A DNA stretch of 64,000 bases, taken from positions 62,001 to 126,000 of the forward strand of contig NZ_DASVSF010000026.1 in the NCBI RefSeq assembly GCF_036388275.1, written 5' to 3'. The number at the start of each line of letters is the position of its first letter. Position 1 is the stretch's first letter. The DNA comes from Longimicrobium sp. Lineage in GTDB: Bacteria > Gemmatimonadota > Gemmatimonadetes > Longimicrobiales > Longimicrobiaceae. The position numbers were made by a program, and so were the translations under genes. Shown here piece after piece: positions 8,211-17,315 of this stretch. Below the pieces are notes generated by a model, which made no database searches, was not told the origin of the DNA, and was given only the letters and a program-made list of their open reading frames with translations.

Positions 8211-9395
8211 TCAGGCCAGCTCCTCGATCAGGCGGTCGTCCAGGGCCAGCCAGTCCAGCACGGTCTTTTCGGCGTTGAAGTACCAGCGGTCCACCTGGGG
8301 CCGGGCGTTGGCCACTTCCTCGGCCTTGCGCTCGGCGGCGGCCCGGGCGCTGACCAGGAGCGCCTCGGCCTCGCTCACCCGCTCGGGGTCCGCCAGCACG
8401 GGCGACTTCGCGGCCTCGGCCCTGAGTCCCTCCAGCTCCGCCGCCACCTCGCGCAGGCGGGCGACGTCCAGCGCGAAGCCCTCCAGCAGCCCGTCCAGGT
8501 CGGGTGCGGTGTCGGCCTCCAGCGCCTCTTCCAGGCGGCGGGTGCGCATCCCTTCGCCCTCCCAGCGCAGGATGGCCTCGGCCAGCTTGCGGCGCCACGG
8601 GGCGGTTTCGACGATCTCCTCCACCGTGGCGGAGATGTCGAAGAGGAAGGAGCTGAACTCGTCGCCGGGCGCGGTGGAGGGCTCCGGCTGGGCGACGGCG
8701 GCCAGCTCCTCGTCCACCAGGGCCTCGCCGCGCTCCGCCTGGGCCGCGCCCACGCGCTCCACCGCGGCGATCAGCCCGGCGGCGCCGTCCACGGGAAGGC
8801 GGGCGATCTGCTCGGCGGCCGAGGGGGCCAGCTCGATGCCGCGCTGGCGGGCGGCGTTGCGGGCGATCTCGGTGCGCGCCCCGTCGTCGGCGGGGGGAAG
8901 GTCCACCGCCAGCCCGCGGGTGAAGCAGGCGCGCAGCGCGTCGTCCACCCCCGGCAGCTCGGGGCTGGCGCCCTCGGCGGCCACCACGATCTGGGCGCGC
9001 TGCTCCAGCTCGTCCCACAGCGAAACCAGCTCTTCCTGCGTGCGGGCGCGCCCGGCCAGCTGGTGCGCCTCGTCCAGCAGCAGCATGTCGGCGTCCAGCA
9101 GCTCGTCGCGCAGCGCCTCCACCGCGCCGGCGCCCACCGCCGCCGACACGCGGTCCACCAGCTGGTCGGCCGTCAGGTAGACCACGTGCATGTCGGGCTG
9201 CAGCGTGGCCGCCAGCGTGCCGACAGCGCGGAGCAGGTGCGTCTTGCCGGCGCCGCTGACGCCGTGGATGAACAGCGGGTTGTAGGCGGTGCGCGGCGAT
9301 TCGGCGGCACGGCGAGCCGCGGCGGCGGCCATCCGGTTGTCGGGGCCGACGACGAAGCTGTCGAAGGTGAAGCGCGGGTCCTGCGAAACGGTCAT
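8211..9395 (-). CDS. DnaA-like AAA+ ATPase without DNA-binding domain
   Basis: 394 residues. The start (FTFDSFVVGPDN, then AYNPLFIHG) is that of DnaA domain III. Walker A is GVSGAGKT (45-52) and Walker B is MLLLDEAH (104-111), which keeps the acidic pair. The AAA+ part ends near residue 240. The helix-turn-helix domain IV of DnaA is absent; it is replaced by an Ala/Glu-rich, probably coiled-coil tail (about 300-375). It is therefore not the replication initiator. It heads the che-like operon and may be a spatial regulator or assembly ATPase, which is inference. ATG 9395 is chosen because the DnaA-like sequence begins there. Confidence 0.8.
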   Translation of the reverse strand: MTVSQDPRFTFDSFVVGPDNRMAAAAARRAAESPRTAYNPLFIHGVSGAGKTHLLRAVGTLAATLQPDMHVVYLTADQLVDRVSAAVGAGAVEALRDELLDADMLLLDEAHQLAGRARTQEELVSLWDELEQRAQIVVAAEGASPELPGVDDALRACFTRGLAVDLPPADDGARTEIARNAARQRGIELAPSAAEQIARLPVDGAAGLIAAVERVGAAQAERGEALVDEELAAVAQPEPSTAPGDEFSSFLFDISATVEEIVETAPWRRKLAEAILRWEGEGMRTRRLEEALEADTAPDLDGLLEGFALDVARLREVAAELEGLRAEAAKSPVLADPERVSEAEALLVSARAAAERKAEEVANARPQVDRWYFNAEKTVLDWLALDDRLIEELA

Positions 9396-9609
9396 GGCTG
9401 CGATGGCGGTTGGGCCAGGTAAGGTAAGAGGATGCGCGCCATCCGGCGAGGGGCGCGCGCGGGCCGCGGAGGGCGATCGGCGGATGGGGAATGAGACGAG
9501 GTGTGCGGTACGTGGCGGGAGATGTCGCGCGCACGTGCGCACCCGTTGTCATCCAGGGGCTGGCAGATCGTGGGGCGCTTCGAATGGCGCCTGCGCATGC
9601 CCCGGCTGG

Positions 9610-9870
9610 GGGCCCCTCTCCCCGACCCGCCCCCCCGACCCCCCTCCCCTCACGGTATTGCTGGGCGGAGAGAGGGAGAACTTCGCGGCGGATCAGGCGG
9701 GTTCCGGCGCATGCCGACGGCGCCCCCCATCCCCAGCCCTTCCCCCGCAAACTGCGCGGGGGAAGGGAGCCAGCCCGGTGCGCTTCGGCTGGCCTCGTGC
9801 GCTCGACCACGCGTGCAGTCCGCGAAAGCGGACTTCGGGCCGTCGTTGCCGCGAATTCATTCGCCCCAGC
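9610..9870. repeat. intergenic hairpin-repeat mosaic
   Basis: The 782-bp gap between the che operon and the protease holds no gene. It contains a G-run/C-run hairpin with loop AAACTG (about 9736-9767), a looser CCCCTC/GAGAGGG hairpin (about 9639-9680) and one copy of the two-stem element (9815-9870: AGTCCGC-GAAA-GCGGACT and GCGAAT-TC-ATTCGC). The same modules recur in most other large gaps of this window. Confidence 0.8.
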
Positions 9871-10034
9871 AGAGCCGGGGGCCCTCGACATCAATCTCCA
9901 CGGGAGATATTCAGTATCCGCCATCGGCTGCGGAGCGGAGCCGATCGTAGCACCGGGCTCGCGGTGCCGGCCCGTGACGCGCGCCACACATCCAAGTAAC
10001 TGCGTTTAAACAGCTTACACCGAAACCGCGGGCC

Positions 10035-10063
10035 TTGACGAAACGGGGTGGCGGCGATAGGAT
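10035..10063 (+). promoter_or_regulatory. sigma-70-type promoter of the protease gene
   Basis: TTGACG (10035-10040) and TAGGAT (10058-10063) are separated by exactly 17 bp, leaving a leader of about 105 nt before the protease ATG. Confidence 0.6.
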
Positions 10064-10177
10064 TAGTGCTGTCCAACGCCCGTGTGCCTGGACCGTCTCT
10101 CCCGCTTTCCGCCACCCGGCGGAGCAACCATCGCCGGCGTTGCCGGTTGAGCCCCTCCACGTTTTTCGAGGACCTCC

Positions 10178-12364
10178 ATGAAGCGTGCTTTCCCGCTGTT
10201 CCTTGCTGGCGTCACCGGCCTGTCCGCCTGTTCGGACCTCAGCCCCGTCGCCACCGGCCTGGGCGCCAACTCGCCCGTTTCGCTGAACGCTTCCGCCGCG
10301 CCCGAGGAAATCGTCCCCGGCCAGATCATCGTCCGCTTCCGCCCGGGCGCCGCCCGCTCGGAAATCGCGCAGCAGCACCGCGCCCGCAAGAAGGGCGACA
10401 TGCTGCTGGAGCGCACGGAGATCCTCGAGGTGCCGGTCGGCGAAGAAGCAGCCATCGCCGCGCAGCTGAGCAGGAACCCCAACGTGGAGTTCGCCGAGCC
10501 CGACGGCATCATGCGCGTGGGCCCGTGCGAAACGTCGGTGAGCTGCGACCTGCCCGACGGCGACATCGCCCTGTGGAAGTGGGACCTGCACAACCCCGGC
10601 ACCATGGACATGTCGCTCCAGGGCTTGGGCATCGTCACCACGGGCAAGGCGGACGCCGACATCGACTGGGCCGAGACGTACGACCACCTGGGCCCCAACT
10701 TCGCGGGCTCGGCGACCATCGCCATCCTGGACACCGGCATCCGCACCACGCACCCGGCGTTCGCGGGCAAGATCGTCGGCGGCCGCCGCTTCCTGGCCGA
10801 CACCACCACCGTCGGCACCGGCAACTACACCGACGACCAGGGACACGGCTCGCACGTGGCCGGCATCGCGGCTTCGCGCGCCGACGTTCGGATCCCGGGC
10901 GTGGCCTACGGCACCAACATCAAGCTGCTCATCGGCAAGGTGTGCAACTCGGCGGGCAGCTGCCCGAACTCGGCCACCGCCAACGCCATCGTGTGGGCGG
11001 CCAACAACGGCGCCAACGTCATCAACATGAGCCTGGGCAGCTTCGGCGGTAACCCCGACGGCACCGGCTCGGCGGCGCAGCAGGCCGCCATGCAGTACGC
11101 CCTGAGCAAGGAAGCGCTTCCCGTCTGCGCCACCGGCAACGACGACAACAAGCCGAACGGCTACACGGGCGGCATCGGCTACCCGGCGCGCTTCCCCGAG
11201 TGCATGGCCGTGGGCGCCACCAACTGGGGCGACACCAAGGCCAGCTACAGCAACTACGGCGCGCAGATCGAGATCTCGGCGCCCGGCGGCGACAGCAATC
11301 CCAAGAACACCGCCGCGAGCTTCATCCTGGCGCCCCTGCACTCCAGCAACAGCTACACCTGGAAGTCGGGCACCTCGATGGCCACCCCGCAGGTGGCCGG
11401 CCTGGCCGCCCTGCTGTACGCCACGGGAATGACCCGCGCCGCCGACGTCCGCGCCCGCATGATCCAGACGGCGGACGACGTGGAAGCGCCGGGATGGGAC
11501 AACCGCACGGGTGCCGGCCGCATCAACGTCTACCGCGCGGTCACCGGCAAGGACCCCAACGCGCCGCCGGTCGCGGCCCCGGGCAGCGGCTACGCCGGCA
11601 ACAAGGGCGTGGCGGTGCAGTTCGACGGCAGCACCTCGAACGACCCCAACGGCAAGCCGGTGACCTTCGCGTGGAACTTCGGCGACCCGGCCTCCGGCGC
11701 CGCCAACACCTCCACGCTGGCCAGCCCCGCGCACACCTACCTGCGCGCCGGCTCCTACACGGTCACGCTGACGGTGACGGACGCGGCCGGGCTGGCCACG
11801 ACCACCAACACGACGGCCGTGATCGCCAACATCGCCCCGAACGTTTCGGGGATCGCCGGCGCCACGCTGCTGCCGGGTGAGCGCTACACGGCGGCCGGCT
11901 CGTTCGCCGACGCCGACCCCGACACGTGGACGGCGACCGTGGACTACGGCGACGGCGCGGGGCCGCAGGGGCTGGCGCTGAGCGGCAAGTCGTTCTCGCT
12001 CAGCCACGTCTACACCGCGGCCGGCACCCACACGGTGCTCGTGACGGTGGCCGACGACGACGGCGGCGCGGGCACCGGCAGCGCGTCGGTGACGGTGCTG
12101 ACGGCGCAGCAGGGCATCCAGGCCACGCTGCTCGCCCCGGTGGCCGCCAGCGGAATGAGCGCCGGCACGGTGACCGCGCTCTCGGCGACGCTGCAGGCCG
12201 CCCGCGAGTCGCTGGACCGCGGCAACCGCACCGCCGCGACGCAGCAGCTGGAGGCCTTCATCAACCAGGTCGAGGCGCAGGTGCGCTCGGGACGGATGAC
12301 GGCGGCCATGGGCGCGGACCTTTCCGCCGCCGCCGCCCGCGTGATCGCCAGCATCAACCGGTGA
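10178..12364 (+). CDS. secreted subtilisin-family serine protease with PKD domains
   Basis: 728 residues. A short signal peptide with a possible lipobox (GLSAC, Cys18) is followed by an inhibitor-like prodomain (about 43-105, IVPGQIIVRFRPG) and a peptidase S8 domain with triad D185 (AILDTGI), H223 (GHGSHVAG) and S400 (GTSMATPQVAG). Two PKD-like domains follow (about 475-560 and 565-650; FAWNFGDP, VDYGDG). The last 80 residues form a helical FIVAR-like domain (SLDRGNRTAATQQLEAFINQV). Probably an extracellular or surface-bound protease; PKD domains usually bind polymers or mediate secretion. An ordinary promoter precedes it and a strong terminator follows. Confidence 0.93.
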   Translation: MKRAFPLFLAGVTGLSACSDLSPVATGLGANSPVSLNASAAPEEIVPGQIIVRFRPGAARSEIAQQHRARKKGDMLLERTEILEVPVGEEAAIAAQLSRNPNVEFAEPDGIMRVGPCETSVSCDLPDGDIALWKWDLHNPGTMDMSLQGLGIVTTGKADADIDWAETYDHLGPNFAGSATIAILDTGIRTTHPAFAGKIVGGRRFLADTTTVGTGNYTDDQGHGSHVAGIAASRADVRIPGVAYGTNIKLLIGKVCNSAGSCPNSATANAIVWAANNGANVINMSLGSFGGNPDGTGSAAQQAAMQYALSKEALPVCATGNDDNKPNGYTGGIGYPARFPECMAVGATNWGDTKASYSNYGAQIEISAPGGDSNPKNTAASFILAPLHSSNSYTWKSGTSMATPQVAGLAALLYATGMTRAADVRARMIQTADDVEAPGWDNRTGAGRINVYRAVTGKDPNAPPVAAPGSGYAGNKGVAVQFDGSTSNDPNGKPVTFAWNFGDPASGAANTSTLASPAHTYLRAGSYTVTLTVTDAAGLATTTNTTAVIANIAPNVSGIAGATLLPGERYTAAGSFADADPDTWTATVDYGDGAGPQGLALSGKSFSLSHVYTAAGTHTVLVTVADDDGGAGTGSASVTVLTAQQGIQATLLAPVAASGMSAGTVTALSATLQAARESLDRGNRTAATQQLEAFINQVEAQVRSGRMTAAMGADLSAAAARVIASINR

Positions 12365-12390
12365 TCGCCCGGTAGGACAGCTTCACCCGA

Positions 12391-12429
12391 CGGGGGTGCC
12401 GGCACAGCGCCGGCACCCCCGTTTCTTTG
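12391..12429 (+). terminator. rho-independent terminator after the protease
   Basis: A 12-bp GC stem (GGGGGTGCCGGC with GCCGGCACCCCC, loop ACA plus GC) is followed by GTTTCTTTG, 26 bp after the protease stop codon. Confidence 0.85.
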
Positions 12430-12589
12430 TCGCGTCGCCGCGCCGATCGCCCCCTCACTGTAGCGCCTCCTTCCACTCGCGCGATCTCCAGCAACCCTGG
12501 TGAAAGCGAGGCGTTTCGACCGGTCCGGCGCATGCTCAACCTCCAGCAACCCTGGCGAGCAGCGAGGCGTTTGGACGGGCTCCGGCGCA

Positions 12590-12841
12590 TTCCTCGGCTG
12601 CCCTCTCCCCCCGGCCCCCTCTCCCGCGAGCGGGAGAGGGGGAGAACTTCGCGCCGGCTCAGGCGGGATCCGGCACATGCTGTCGGCGCCCCCCATCCCC
12701 AGCCCTTCCCCCGCAAACTGCGCGGGGGAAGGGTGCCAGCCCGGCGCGCTTCGGCTGGCCTCATGCGCTCGACCACGCGTGCAGTCCGCGCAGGCGGACT
12801 TCGGGCCGTCGCTGCCGCGAATTGAATTCATTCGCCCCAGC
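12590..12841. repeat. intergenic hairpin-repeat mosaic
   Basis: The gap between protease and DUF4142 gene carries three modules in a row: a CCCTCTCCCGC hairpin with GAGAGGG (about 12609-12640), the C-run/G-run hairpin with AAACTG loop (about 12704-12733) and a two-stem element (12781-12841). This copy has an extra 5 bp in its second palindrome. Bases 12480-12560 also show a direct repeat of CTCCAGCAACCCTGG. No gene is seen. Confidence 0.75.
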
Positions 12842-12860
12842 GCCTGGATGCTGGAAAGAA

Positions 12861-12892
12861 CGAGGGGACGGACCCGCGGGTCCGTCCCCTCG
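12861..12892 (-). terminator. perfect 32-bp palindrome, likely terminator of the DUF4142 gene
   Basis: The arms CGAGGGGACGGACCC and GGGTCCGTCCCCTCG are fully complementary with no spacer but a GC centre. On the minus strand the stem is followed by TTCTTTCC. It lies 26 bp past the stop codon of the DUF4142 gene. Confidence 0.7.
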
Positions 12893-12917
12893 ATCCATCA
12901 CCTGTCCCCTGGGCGGA

Positions 12918-13538
12918 CTACAGGCCCGCGCGGATCTGCGTGGCCATCTCCAGGTGCGCCTGCACGGCGGCGCGCTCCTGGGCAATCAGGATGCGCTGCT
13001 GCGTGTTCTGCACGGCGCCCTCGAAGCGCGTCGCCAGCGCCAGCGCCTGGCGGTGCGCCGCGATCTGCCGGTCCATGAACTCGCGGTCGAACTCCGCGCC
13101 CGTCTCGTCGCCAAGGTCGGCCATGGCGCGCATGTGCTGCTCCACCAGCGCCCGGCTGGTGGGGATGGACATCATCAGCGCCTGCGTGTTGGCGTTCACG
13201 TCCACGCCCGCCTGAAGCCCGGGCAGCTGCACGTTCGCCGTCGCCGCGGCCTGAAGCCCCATCTGGCTGGCGAGCTGCTGCTCCTGCTGCAGGAACGGGC
13301 GGTGGTCGGTCACCAGGTGCTGCGCGAACGCGCGGACCTGCGCGTTGGTGGCGCGCTGCGCGCCCATCGACCCCTCCTCGATCTCCGCCACGTGCACCGC
13401 CGACATGCTGGCGTGCGCCTCGGCGCCCACGTTGGCGGTCGCTCCCATCCCCGCCGCGCACGCCGAAATGCCGGCCGATACCAGGGCCGCGAGCGCGAAC
13501 CCGAGGACGCGTTTGGTGCTGGACTGCTTGCCGATCAT
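12918..13538 (-). CDS. DUF4142 lipoprotein
   Basis: 206 residues with a basic start, hydrophobic helix and lipobox ISAC (Cys about 27). The mature part is the helical DUF4142 domain: HVAEIEEGSMGAQRATNAQVRAFA-type start, LVTDHRPFLQQE, then a second helix pair ending in EFDREFMDRQIAAHRQAL. DUF4142 proteins are ferritin-like periplasmic helical bundles of unclear role, sometimes linked to stress. The start at 13538 has a good ribosome-binding site (GGGAGAGG) 4-5 nt ahead. Divergent from the TPR scaffold gene. Confidence 0.88.
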   Translation of the reverse strand: MIGKQSSTKRVLGFALAALVSAGISACAAGMGATANVGAEAHASMSAVHVAEIEEGSMGAQRATNAQVRAFAQHLVTDHRPFLQQEQQLASQMGLQAAATANVQLPGLQAGVDVNANTQALMMSIPTSRALVEQHMRAMADLGDETGAEFDREFMDRQIAAHRQALALATRFEGAVQNTQQRILIAQERAAVQAHLEMATQIRAGL

Positions 13539-13750
13539 CTTGCCTCTCCCGTTGAAAACCACACGATTCCACGCGGCACCCCGCCGCAAGGAGGCGCGGG
13601 GTGGTGGCAACGGCGGTGCCGCAGGAGGCCGCAGACGCCGAATGATGCGCATCGCTGCCGCACGAGTGGGGCCGACGAGCTACGCTTGGCGCCCGCGACA
13701 AATCCCGTTCAGGGCGGGTAACGTGGGCCGGCATCCCGCTTCCTCAATCC

Positions 13751-13779
13751 TTGTACGCACTTAGCGCGTCCGCTATCTT
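13751..13779 (+). promoter_or_regulatory. sigma-70-type promoter of the TPR scaffold gene
   Basis: TTGTAC (13751-13756), a 17-bp spacer and TATCTT (13774-13779), 37 bp ahead of ATG 13817. Confidence 0.5.
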
Positions 13780-13816
13780 TCGCGGTTCCGTGCCAGCCCC
13801 GCCCGAACTCCATCGC

Positions 13817-16177
13817 ATGGCGACCGCTCCGAAGCTGAGAGACCAGGCACGCGCCGCTGAGAACAAGGATCAGTGGCGCGAGGCCGCCAACCTGTATCGC
13901 CAGCTGCTCCAGGAGGAGCCGGAGGGCGAAGAGGTAGACATCGCCCTGTGGAACCGCGTGGGCGACCTTCACCTGCGCGTCAACGAGACGGACCGGGCGG
14001 TAGAAGCGTACGAGCGCGCCGTGAGCGCGTACGCCGATTCGGGGCTCTACAACAACGCCATCGCGCTCTGCCGCAAGCTGCTGCGCATCGTCCCCGGGCG
14101 CACGCAGGTGTACCACAAGCTGGGGCAGATCAGCGCCGCCGCGGGCTTCGTGGCCGACGCGCGCCAGAACTTTCTGGAGTACGCCGAGCGGATGAAGAAG
14201 GCGGGCAAGGCCGACGCCGCCTTCGAAGCCCTCCGCGAGTTCGCCGACCTGTCGCAGGACGTGGGCGTGCGCCGCGTGCTGGCCGAGCAGCTGCTGGCCC
14301 ACGGGCAGCGCGACCCCGCCATCGAGCAGTTCCGCATCCTGCTGGGCGCCGCCGTGCAGGGCGGCGACGACGCGACGGCCCAGGCCCTCCGCGAGCAGAT
14401 CCGCGGGGTGGACCCCAACGCCGACGACTCGCCGCTGCTGCGCAACCAGGCGCACGCCGTCGACGACTTTCGCGCCGCGCTCCACGATGGCCGCACCGCC
14501 GCCCGCCCCAAGCCGGCCGAGGTCGCGGAGCTTCCCGCGCTGGACCTGAGCCCCACCATCGAGCCCACCGCCGTGAACCTGGGCGGCGACGAGGACGACG
14601 GCGACGTCCCGCAGCTGCTGGGGCTGGAATCCACGGCGCTGGACGAGGGCCCGCCGGCGCCCGCCCCGCGGTCTCCCTCCCGCCCCGCGCCGGAGCCGCC
14701 GCGGCCATCCGGGCTGATGGGGCTGGACGGGGGCACCCTGGACTTCGAGCCCACCTCGCTGGACCTCCCGTCCCTGGACGAGGGAGACGACCAGGGCGAC
14801 CGCGGGCTTTCGCTGGTCGGCTTCCAGGACGAAGAGGACACGGGCGATCGGCTGCCGCTGATGGGGCTGGACGACGGAGAGGACGCCGGGGGCGACCTGC
14901 CGCTGATGGACGGCGGCGACTTCGGCGGGGACGCCGGCGGGTATGGCGGCCGGCTGCCGCGGATGGACGACGACGGGGACGGCGCGGACGACGAGGAGGG
15001 AGGCGGCGACCTGCCGCTGATGAGCTTCGACGACGAGCCCGCCGCGCCCCCGCCGCCGCCCGCCCCGCGCCGTGCACCCGCGCGGCGCCGGGCGCCGGAG
15101 CCGGAACCGGCGTTCGTCCACACGGTGGACCGGCTGGAGGACCTGCGCGCCCACGTGGCCGCCGAGCCCGCCGACGAGGCCTCGCGCGACGAGCTGGTGC
15201 GGGAGCTGCGCGCGCGCGGGCTGGCCCACGACGTGGAGGGGGTGCTGGAGAACGCGCATCGAGCCCTGGCCGCCCGGGGGATGTACTACGAGGCGGTGGC
15301 GCCCATCACGGCCCTCATCGGGCTACGGCCCGACGACGGGCTGCTGCTGCAGAAGCGCGTGGAGTACGCCTTCCGCAGCGGCCGGCCCGAGCCACAGGTG
15401 GAGGCGTACCTGGACCTGGGCCGCCACTTCGCGCGCCACGGGCACGACGGCAAGGCCGCGGCGGTGTTCAAGCGCGTGCTGGAGCTGGACCCGCACAACG
15501 TGGAGGCGCGCGCCGCCGCCGCGCAGCTCGCCCCGCCCCCGGCCGCCCCGGCCCCACGGGCCCCCGCCGCGCCTCCGGCCGCCGCACCCGTCCGCCCCGC
15601 CGCCCCGCCGCCCGCCCCCGCGGCCCCGCCGGAAAACGAGTACGTGGACCTGGGCGCGCTGATCCTGGGCGACGACGACGAGGGCGAAGCGTCCACGCGG
15701 TTCATCGTGGAGGAAAAGGAGCCCAGCGGCGACGAGGACAAGGACTTCGCCGAGATGCTGGCCAGCTTCCGCCAGAAGGTGGCCGAGAACATCGACGTCG
15801 AGGACAACGCCAGCCACTACGACCTGGGCGTGGCCTTCATGGAGATGGGGCTGATCGACGAAGCCATCTCCGAGTTCCAGGTGGCGCTGCGCGGCGGGGC
15901 CAAGCCGCTGGCCACCCTGGAGCTGCTGGGCCAGTGCTTCGTCGAAAAGACGCAGTACGCCGTCGCCGGCCGTGTGCTGGACCGCGCGCTGAAGCTGCCC
16001 GGCGTGGCCGACGGCGACCTGGTGGGGGTGCTGTACCTGCTGGGCCGCGTGGACGAGGGCACCGGCCGGCCCGACACGGCGCTGGAGTACTACGAGCGCG
16101 TGGTGTCCGTCGACATCCGCTTCCGCGACACGGCCCAGCGGGTGGACCGGCTGCGCGCAAGCCGTGGGGCGGCGTAG
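13817..16177 (+). CDS. large TPR scaffold protein with acidic LPLM-repeat linker
   Basis: 786 residues. TPR units occupy about 1-190 (AANLYRQLLQEEPEGE, AVEAYERAVSAY, LCRKLLRIVPGRTQ), about 430-560 and about 650-780. Between the first two blocks lies an acidic low-complexity linker (about 240-440) with short repeated motifs of the form LPLMG-DD near residues 348, 361, 382 and 398. A second Pro/Ala-rich spacer lies near 575-615. I see no signal peptide or membrane helix. ATG 13817 is chosen because the TPR-like sequence starts there. It likely gathers several partners; which ones is unknown. The next gene has its own promoter. Confidence 0.85.
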   Translation: MATAPKLRDQARAAENKDQWREAANLYRQLLQEEPEGEEVDIALWNRVGDLHLRVNETDRAVEAYERAVSAYADSGLYNNAIALCRKLLRIVPGRTQVYHKLGQISAAAGFVADARQNFLEYAERMKKAGKADAAFEALREFADLSQDVGVRRVLAEQLLAHGQRDPAIEQFRILLGAAVQGGDDATAQALREQIRGVDPNADDSPLLRNQAHAVDDFRAALHDGRTAARPKPAEVAELPALDLSPTIEPTAVNLGGDEDDGDVPQLLGLESTALDEGPPAPAPRSPSRPAPEPPRPSGLMGLDGGTLDFEPTSLDLPSLDEGDDQGDRGLSLVGFQDEEDTGDRLPLMGLDDGEDAGGDLPLMDGGDFGGDAGGYGGRLPRMDDDGDGADDEEGGGDLPLMSFDDEPAAPPPPPAPRRAPARRRAPEPEPAFVHTVDRLEDLRAHVAAEPADEASRDELVRELRARGLAHDVEGVLENAHRALAARGMYYEAVAPITALIGLRPDDGLLLQKRVEYAFRSGRPEPQVEAYLDLGRHFARHGHDGKAAAVFKRVLELDPHNVEARAAAAQLAPPPAAPAPRAPAAPPAAAPVRPAAPPPAPAAPPENEYVDLGALILGDDDEGEASTRFIVEEKEPSGDEDKDFAEMLASFRQKVAENIDVEDNASHYDLGVAFMEMGLIDEAISEFQVALRGGAKPLATLELLGQCFVEKTQYAVAGRVLDRALKLPGVADGDLVGVLYLLGRVDEGTGRPDTALEYYERVVSVDIRFRDTAQRVDRLRASRGAA

Positions 16178-16179
16178 GT

Positions 16180-16208
16180 TTGACGACGGGCGGCGCGCGC
16201 CCTAGCTT
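16180..16208 (+). promoter_or_regulatory. sigma-70-type promoter of the prenyl synthase gene
   Basis: TTGACG (16180-16185), a 17-bp spacer and TAGCTT (16203-16208), starting 3 bp after the TPR gene stop codon and 41 bp before ATG 16249. It closely matches the protease promoter (TTGACG-17-TAGGAT). Confidence 0.6.
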
Positions 16209-16248
16209 TCGCGGGAAACCCATCAGCCAAGAAGCCGATCCGCCACGC

Positions 16249-17238
16249 ATGACCGCGCGCACCGCCGTTCCCCGCCTCGCCGACATCCAGGCCCCCATCC
16301 GGGAGCGTGTGGATGGCGTCGTGGACGAAATCCGCCGCATCGTGGTGTCGGATTTCGCCCCGGTGGAAACGGTAAACGAGTACCTGCTGAAGATCCGCGG
16401 CAAGCTGTTCCGCCCCAGCCTGCTGCTGCTGTGCGACAACGTCGAGGGCGAGCAGTCGCCCCAGGCCGAGACGCTGGCCGCCATCGTGGAGCTGGTGCAC
16501 CTGGCCACGCTGGTGCACGACGATGCGGTGGACCACTCGGTGCTGCGCCGCGGCATGCCCACGGTGAACGCCCTGTGGAGCCACCAAGTGGCCATCATCA
16601 TGGGCGACTACCTGTACACGCGGTCGCTGATGGAAATCACCCGGCTGGGCAAGCTGGAGCCCATCCAGGTGCTGGCCGACGCGGCGAACGCCATGACGGT
16701 GGGCGAAATGCGCCAGCTTTCGTCGCACGACGCGCTGGACTTTTCCGAGGCCGACTACTTCCGCCTGATCGACAGCAAGACGGCCTCGCTGATGGGGGCC
16801 GCCTGCGAGCTGGGCGCGCTGACCGGGGCCCCGGCGCACCGCCAGGCGCTGAAGACCTTCGGCCGCGAGCTGGGGCTGGCCTTCCAGATCGCCGACGACC
16901 TGCTGGACTACACGGCCGACTCGGCGATCACGGGCAAGCCCACGGGGCTGGACCTGCGCGAGCACAAGGTGACGCTGCCGCTGATCCACGCGCTGCCGCG
17001 GCTGGCGCCGGGGGAGCGGGCCGAGGTGGAGGCGCTGTTCGCGCACCCCGAGCCCAGCGAGGCGATGATCGCGGGGGTGGTGGAGATCGTGAAGGGGCAG
17101 GGCGGGCTGGAATACGCGCACGCGCAGGCCATGGAATGCGCGCAGCGCGCCTCCGAGGCGCTGGACGGGCTGCCCGAGGGACCGGCGTTGGAAGCATTGC
17201 GCGACAGTATCGTCTACGCCATCGAGCGCCGCCGCTGA
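16249..17238 (+). CDS. trans-polyprenyl diphosphate synthase
   Basis: 329 residues, normal for long-chain all-trans prenyl synthases. The first aspartate-rich motif is DDAVD (91-95) with the nearby RRGMPTVN, and the second is DDLLDY (216-221). GKLFRPSLLLL holds the usual G-K-x-x-R-P substrate-binding pattern. It condenses isopentenyl diphosphate units to make an octaprenyl- or heptaprenyl-type chain, most likely the menaquinone side chain, which fits mqnD elsewhere in the window. Product length cannot be read with certainty from sequence. Confidence 0.93.
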   Translation: MTARTAVPRLADIQAPIRERVDGVVDEIRRIVVSDFAPVETVNEYLLKIRGKLFRPSLLLLCDNVEGEQSPQAETLAAIVELVHLATLVHDDAVDHSVLRRGMPTVNALWSHQVAIIMGDYLYTRSLMEITRLGKLEPIQVLADAANAMTVGEMRQLSSHDALDFSEADYFRLIDSKTASLMGAACELGALTGAPAHRQALKTFGRELGLAFQIADDLLDYTADSAITGKPTGLDLREHKVTLPLIHALPRLAPGERAEVEALFAHPEPSEAMIAGVVEIVKGQGGLEYAHAQAMECAQRASEALDGLPEGPALEALRDSIVYAIERRR

Positions 17239-17315
17239 TGCGGGGGCACTGCTCTTGCCTGCGCTCGGGGCGAGATCGAGGGAGCCAATTTCGAACGGGT
17301 TGGGGGGAGATATAG

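Noticed and set aside
8211..9395. The chromosomal replication initiator DnaA and a nearby origin
   Set aside because: The DNA-binding domain is missing, no DnaA-box cluster was noticed in the adjacent gap, and the neighbours are che genes, not dnaN or recF.
13873..16248. A long open frame overlapping the TPR scaffold in another register and running into the prenyl synthase
   Set aside because: Its first 790 residues are Arg/Ala/Gly/Pro-rich with no domain; only the part after 16249 is the real synthase.
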